From positions 11,785,501-11,849,500 of the forward strand of contig NC_089726.1 in NCBI RefSeq assembly GCF_035083965.1: a stretch of 64,000 bases of DNA, in the 5' to 3' direction. A program made the translations under genes and the position numbers. Source of the DNA: Branchiostoma lanceolatum (taxonomy: Eukaryota > Chordata > Leptocardii > Amphioxiformes > Branchiostomatidae). Numbering within the stretch: position 1 is the stretch's first letter; every line of letters begins with the position of its first letter. The notes beneath the pieces are model-generated. The model was given only the letters and a program-made list of their open reading frames with translations, did not search any database and was not told the DNA's origin. This document shows positions 58,395 to 64,000 of this stretch, piece by piece.

Positions 58395-59185
58395 CAAATC
58401 AACACGCGAAATAAACGCCGCGTGTCTCGTGGTTTTAACTAGTCTCAAACTTCAGTAAAGCTCACTATATGCATGAAGGGCCCATGAGAGGTTCACGAGA
58501 AGTCAAAGGAGGAATAGTTTTAACGCTCCTTCATTGCGATGTTGTTATCACGATGACCTCACGTTTTCTTCTGTACAGATGCTTAAAGGCTGTGCATGCG
58601 CATTTGAAGTATATCGAGCACGAGGTAGGTAGTTTGAACTTTGTGACATTGGGAGGCACCGCGGGAAATTAATCTTTTAACAGAGATTGGATCCGGTGAG
58701 TTTGTTGACAGTAAAAACAGAAACAAACATGCCCTACCAAAAATGTACAAATACCACTTCACTCGACCTCGCCGTTTTGTTGAGACAAAACACGAAGCCA
58801 TCATCAATAAAGGTCGATGCATTTTGTCACAAAGTAAAGGCATTTCTTATTTGCTATGATGAGAAGTGCAGAGCAAAATTTAAAGACACGGTTCACTAAA
58901 ATGTAACATGTGTTGAGTATCGCTGGGCAGAACCCTGTAGATTTACAATAGATCGTGACATCAAGTGCGAGGTATTCACACCTCCCTACATGCCCAGCCC
59001 TGAACACCGTACTCCAGAATTAAGTCTGTTAGAAACCGCTGGAACTTGACCACATATCCTGTGGGCAGTGGCAGAGAATTTTGAACTGATGTGACGTCAG
59101 AGTGGTACAGCCTGTGCTAGGCACGAGCCAGAGACTTGACACGTTTCTTGTCACACAGCATCATGAAACACCTGAGGAAACGGAA
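58395..59185 (+). repeat. ~800-bp duplicated segment, copy 2
   Basis: Direct-orientation copy of 52190-52990, 6.2 kb away. It abuts the truncated end of a LINE fragment. The 5.4 kb between the copies holds an Ig-domain gene, not a transposon coding region. Confidence 0.8.
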
Positions 59186-61708
59186 AGGAAACGCCCCGCC
59201 ATGTGGAAGGTGTCACCCGGATCCTTTTTCTCGGTTTTGACAAAAGCATAACTTAACGTTAGGAGTGACTGTAATATCAAGGAGTCATCTCCATCTTTCT
59301 CATACTAATATTGGTACAGAGAGCTACTCAAGGCCATCTCTTTACAGTTCACAAATCTGACCTGAAAGAACTGCCTAATATATAATCTTTGATCAAGATT
59401 TGTCTACTTTACGTAGAATATTCTAAGGAAATATGCACAGTAGACTGAAGATCACTTGCTGATTGAAGATTTGCCGACAGGTAGTGGGACATTTTCACTT
59501 CAATGTCTTTTTAATGGTTCAACTTGGTGATATTGATGATTGCTTGTTTAGCTGTTCATCGCGCTATGTACTTATAAAAAGAAAAGGCGTCCGTAGTTAT
59601 ATGCACATATCACCTTCGAGTGAATGAATTATGTCTGTTGGCCGGTAAACCTTTTTACCTTTTTATTTGAACATTGATAAAGTATAGCTTTCTAATCGGC
59701 GGGGCATCGCGGTTTAAGTCTGTTGGTAAATGGCATGACCTCAGCAGCCAGGGATGCAGTAGATAATTATATAAGTAGATGATTATTATTGTATATCATC
59801 TATCTTCATGTCCATATCACGTGAATTCAAACTATCTGACTTGTAACTGCGGTGTTGTAAATTGTGCAGAATAACACCTTACACAGAACGCGACCACAGA
59901 ACAAGGCACAGAGGCAGTCGTACCTGACATAAAGTCTATTGTTCTACTTGAGGAAATGACCGACAGGTCAACCCAGCGTCTCATTTCCTTGAGGGGTCTT
60001 TGACGTGTCGGACAAAAACTTTGTCTGGACACGTCAAAGGAGTTATTTGATCTGCTGCGAGTTAATCATAGGACTAAAGCAGCTCCTTATGGCGGAAAGG
60101 CTTTGTCCGTCCCGCACTAATACAAAACTTTTCCACGTAAAGGAAACGGAAAGTGTATATTTTAAGCTGACTGTCATGTAAAACAAAGTGTTCATCGATA
60201 AATGACGTACATCGCCCAACACGACACTTTTCCCTGCAGATACACGTGCATTCGTGCATATCCTTGTCATGTAAAAGTATGGAGCATGAAAGGGGTTACT
60301 CGAGTTCAGTAAGTGACAAACCGACACGCCCAATGTTATATCAAACGTACAAGATGAAACTTTTGCATGAAAATGGATATGAACCTTCTGTTCTTTTAAG
60401 GATGTATTTTAGGGTAATATAAGGCTAGATGTCCCAATGTTGAATGAACAGTGAGTATTATTTCAATAAAAGTTTATTTTCTTCAGAAATATTGCGAGAG
60501 AGACATGTTAAGAACACCGGGTGACGGTCAGGGAGTGGCGCCCCTGCCCTCTGAGGAGCCAGGGGACAGAGAACACCGGACACAAAACACAAATACTAGT
60601 AGACTGCGAGCAACCAGTGCCCAAATTGACCTTGACCAAGATACTGCGCCGTAGCCCTCAGCATGATGAGGTTGAGCACATAATCACAAGAAGAACTGTA
60701 ACCGTAGCTATGGACACTGTCCAAGTTTACCATCAATGTCTATCAAAGAACGATATAAATCTAGACGACAAACTTTCTTCCATCTAAAAGTCGAAGATGC
60801 CATCCTGACTGAACGTAACTAATTGATTTGAATGTGAAAATTAAAGTTCATTTTTTCTGTTCGGTGAGAAACATGTCCCATATGGAGTTATAATTACGAT
60901 AAGCTCACACGCAAATCAGCCGTCCCTGTGCCGCTCCCGAACTGTACATGTTACAACTTGTTACCCAGGAAATCATGGTTCACAGTAAGGTCTTTAGCCT
61001 CTAGCTTGATAATGCAAACTTAATAGTCCATGGAAAATGACGTACAATGGGCCGCAAAGGTCTTCACCATGTAAAGTTAAGGAAACGTCCTTTCGCAGGT
61101 GCTTTCCTACGTCAATGAGATTTCCTTTACTCGGAAAAACTGCTCCTGGACAATTAAGCCGCCAACCTATATTACAAAGGCCATGCCGAGCATAGCAGGT
61201 GAGGTAATGGAAAGGATCATCCTTCAAAACCTTTCTTCTACTTAGCTTCCGTTAGTATTTCTTGAAGTCAGTCTTTGTGCTGTATTCTTTAAGACGCTGT
61301 CATGCGATACTTCTCAGCTGTTGATTTAGTGTACGGAAACGCAACCAAGTGGGCGAGATGAGGCGTATGATACATGTGATCGAAACCATTGCATCATGCA
61401 TAAACATGCCACCACAACATACATCACGCGCTTTGCCAGGGAAACCCATGACTCACGGGTTCGAGGCATTTCCGTGTGCGCAGCAGAGGGCATGTCTACA
61501 CCCCATGTCTAAAAATAAACCTTTGTCATGTCCAATAACTAAGTTACACCGCCATGTGACCGTATCACATCCTCACGTCACAAATATCCCCTCAAATCGC
61601 TTAAATACTCCCGAAACTTCCTGATAATATACAGCAGACTGCTGACACCGCTAAGCTATCGTCCTTAAGTCGCACGTTTGTAACGCAGTGCAGAACAGAT
61701 CGACCAAG

Positions 61709-63307
61709 ATGCCCGAGACGAAGACAGACTACGGCGGGTTCTTCGAGGAGAACGGGTACCTTCCCGGCGTGACCGTGCTGGAGGGGGAGGACTTGGCGGC
61801 GCTTAGGAGGAACTTCGACGACCTCGAGAGCAAGATCGGTGGGTGCATGGTTTTGTTCTCCCCCATTTTTGCTATGACTATTTTCTAGAATATTGAAGGC
61901 ACTAGAAGTTAAAACGAGAGACTTAGATTTTCTATTAGCATTAAACACAAAATGCCTCAACATACCACCAAGTGAAAACTTTTAAAATCGTGTTATAGAT
62001 GTTTTCTAAATCCAGTCCTTCCCCCTACGGCCTACAGGTAAGGAGAATGCCCAGTACTCCCTACACAACGCCCACATGCAGCACGAGTTCGCCATGCAGG
62101 CCGCGGCCCACCCCACCGTGGTGGCCGTGCTGAGGGACATCCTGGGTCCCGACGTCTTCCTGTTGGACTCCCGCTTCATCTGCAAGTACCCCGTCAGCCA
62201 GCTCTCCGGGGCGAACCCTGACGTCGAGCCGTACGTGGCATGGCACCAGGACATTCGGTAAGCACGGGCAAAACCCTTTCGATTTCAAGTGCCTGGAAAA
62301 CGACTATTCACAGAACGTTTACACGTTGACATGTACTAACAGACATGTATACACGTACGTGTGCAGGTACTGGGGAGTGGACGGCGGGCCGGTCGTGTCC
62401 GTGTGGCTGGCCATAGACGACGCTGACGCCGAGAACGGAGCGGTTTTCTTCATACCAGGTAAGAGCCGTGGGGTAACTTTCCCACGACATATTTATATAC
62501 CACTTATGCATTTATGACTCAATTTAAGCGCGGTTCTAGATCGACAAGGATCTGTATGCTACAATGCCAATGAAGTATAGATTTTTTTGTCCGCGTTTCA
62601 GCCACTGAGGTCTTATGTAGTTTTGCTTGTTGTGTTCGTAGGAAGTCACAAAGATGGTCTACAAGAACACGGCAGTGCACAGAAGGAAGGGAACATGCTG
62701 ACCTCCAACCAGGAAATCCCCGCGGAGCTAGTAGACGAGTCCAAGAAAGTGCTGTGCCCTCTCAAGGTGTGTAGTTTTACCATTTGAAACAGAACACTAG
62801 ACAACTGTAGAAATTGTTGGTTGTATCGCGGAAGTAAAAACGAAACACTGCTACAAATATGGCAAAACCGTAATTGTAAAGCCGTTTATTTCGTGGTTAT
62901 AAATTTCCACTCAATGTTTTGTGAAGACTTTTCTTATTCTCTAAGCAAAGGTTTCGGTCGGGGGTGGGGGTTGCTGGGAGTGGCTGCCAGTTCTTTCGTC
63001 TGCCTCCTACCTATTCTTCGGTTAAGTGTCAGTCAAAATATAACAAAGAAGGTCTCAGATAAAAAAAAGTCAGAACTTGCCAGTTTGAATAATGTTGGTA
63101 ACGTGGTTTCTTCCTATCCTGCAGGCGGGGCAGATGTCCCTACACCACGGGCTGACGGTCCACGCCAGCGAGCCGAACCGCTCCAGCCGGCGGCGCTGCG
63201 GCTTCGTGCTGCGGTACGTCCCGACCTGCGCCTACCCGTCAGACGACCCGGACCGGCCCCGCACCTTCCCCGCCACCGTCCTCGTCAGCGGCGAGAACAA
63301 GGAGTGA
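61709..63307 (+). CDS. phytanoyl-CoA dioxygenase (PhyH) family protein
   Basis: Exons: 61709-61838, 62038-62257, 62367-62458, 62642-62766, 63125-63307; 249 aa. PhyH enzymes are Fe(II)/2-oxoglutarate oxygenases. The iron site is visible as H113-x-D115 (AWHQDIRYWG) and a distal His202 (LTVHASEPNRSS); Arg213, 11 residues on, is placed to hold 2-oxoglutarate. Other family stretches are YGGFFEENGYLPG, SVWLAIDDADAENGAVFFIP and RCGFVLRYVP. There is no targeting peptide, and the C terminus (GENKE) is not a PTS1 signal, so it is probably cytosolic and unlike peroxisomal PHYH. The substrate is unknown. The ATG at 61709 is the first in frame. Intron 4 carries half of a MITE. Confidence 0.92.
62936..63015. 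mobile_element. solo arm of the GGTTTCGGTCGGGGG MITE
   Basis: TATTCTCTAAGCAAAGGTTT, then CGGTCGGGGG, followed by a diverged inner arm, matches one half of the foldback element at 17667-17853. The mirror half is absent. It lies in intron 4 of the PhyH gene. Confidence 0.6.
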
Positions 63308-64000
63308 TACTTCACGGACAAGGCGCCTGGCTTCTTCCAGAAAGCCGCGTGAAGTCATCCCGAGTTAAGGTTGAATAATCGGACGAATTACCATCGTCAT
63401 TTTTGAATTTTGTCTTGCCAGTAACAAAACTTTGTCGCAGTTCCATTTTCACTGCTTAAATGTTAATTAACACAGTAATAATAAATTGTTATCATATTTC
63501 GAGTCGTGTAACCTTGACGTTGAAAGAAAACGTTGTGCACTTTTTTAAACGTCATTCGTATGTCTTATCGTTTCTATATCTATTTTGAAAATATTTATCT
63601 TGATATTTATCTGCACTGAGATTATATCTAGCATGGTACATGCCCTATACTCGAAAACATTTCTTGGCCTTGTCGCATTCTTTCGAATGAATAATGCTCT
63701 GTGAATTAAGAGGTACTATTTTGTAATCTGTGTTCTGTTTGTGGTTAACTTTCCAAAGGTTCAGCTCAATAAATGTTACAGAAATAGAATTTTACTTGCT
63801 GCTTTACTTTTTGTATCCCTCGACAACTTATACATTAACATGTATTATAAGAAAAAGACAGCCATGAATTATTAGTCAGATCTACTACGACACAGGTTTG
63901 TTTTAGCGAGGTGGCATTCCTAATTATAACCTGTAGGACAAGACATGCCCCGCGGCGTCTTCGTCTCCCACCGAAAGCCTCTGATCCGTAGCAGAAACAA
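63308..64000. other. 3' UTR and flank of the PhyH gene
   Basis: AT-rich 3' UTR to about 63790, then flank. No other gene seen before the window ends. Confidence 0.5.
63768..63773 (+). terminator. poly(A) signal of the PhyH gene
   Basis: AATAAA about 460 bp after the stop codon. Confidence 0.6.

Larger units (their letters stand above)
56288..61708. other. intergenic with a LINE fragment and a repeat copy
   Basis: 5.4 kb with no host gene seen. Holds the Ig gene promoter side, the LINE 3' fragment (57955-58355), the ~800-bp repeat copy 2 (58395-59185) and the PhyH gene promoter. A stretch near 60110-60160 (CTTTTCCACGTAAAGGAAAC) faintly resembles the tandem units of 50690-51060. Confidence 0.5.

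Noticed and set aside
52190-59185. The two ~800-bp direct repeats read as the long terminal repeats of one element
   Set aside because: The interior holds a host-type spliced Ig gene and no gag or pol similarity, and related blocks occur outside the pair.

Overview
The window is animal nuclear DNA. Every recognisable gene is split by GT-AG introns of about 0.1 to 1.5 kb, except two with single-exon coding sequence. There are roughly ten genes in 64 kb and many small inverted-repeat transposons. The gene set (SSUH2, ACOD1, Tctex1 light chain, PEBP, fucosyltransferase) and the repeats fit a compact invertebrate deuterostome genome. My best guess is amphioxus (Branchiostoma); this is inference, no marker was searched. 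All exon chains below were joined by hand from splice sites, phase and family similarity, and each chain sums to a whole number of codons.

Layout. 1-874 (+): 3' part of an alpha-1,3-fucosyltransferase gene with a frame break. 2556-7015 (+): ATP5F1C, mitochondrial ATP synthase gamma, with two tandem alternative last exons that encode two different rotor tips. 8717-17421 (-): SSUH2, with two phase-matched first exons and a 1.5-kb long-inverted-repeat transposon between them. 18740-19211 (+): a cluster of three RFX X-box motifs over a small unrecognised two-exon gene candidate. 21251-22057 (+): single-exon Tctex1-type dynein light chain. 25761-28613 (-): Rieske oxygenase resembling choline monooxygenase, with a mitochondrial-type N terminus. 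29564-31128 (-): PEBP. 32827-36435 and 38800-43859 (-): two head-to-tail paralogues of an unusual protein with three SatP/GPR1-FUN34-YaaH-like membrane repeats (about 18 helices) joined to a YrdC/TsaC threonylcarbamoyl-AMP-synthase domain. 46073-49431 (+): ACOD1 (IRG1), cis-aconitate decarboxylase. 49432-55088: locally duplicated non-coding DNA. 55089-56287 (-): single-Ig-domain membrane protein. 57955-58355 (-): LINE 3' fragment. 61709-63307 (+): phytanoyl-CoA-dioxygenase-like enzyme.

Several neighbours are mitochondrial or small-carboxylate enzymes (ATP5F1C, Rieske oxygenase, ACOD1, the SatP-YrdC fusions, PhyH). I see no operon-like or co-regulated arrangement, so this clustering may be chance. 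The two observations I rate highest are the triple-SatP-YrdC fusion pair, whose two members share no intron position, and the duplicated terminal exon of ATP synthase gamma. No provirus, Polinton, CRISPR array, tRNA or rRNA gene was recognised.
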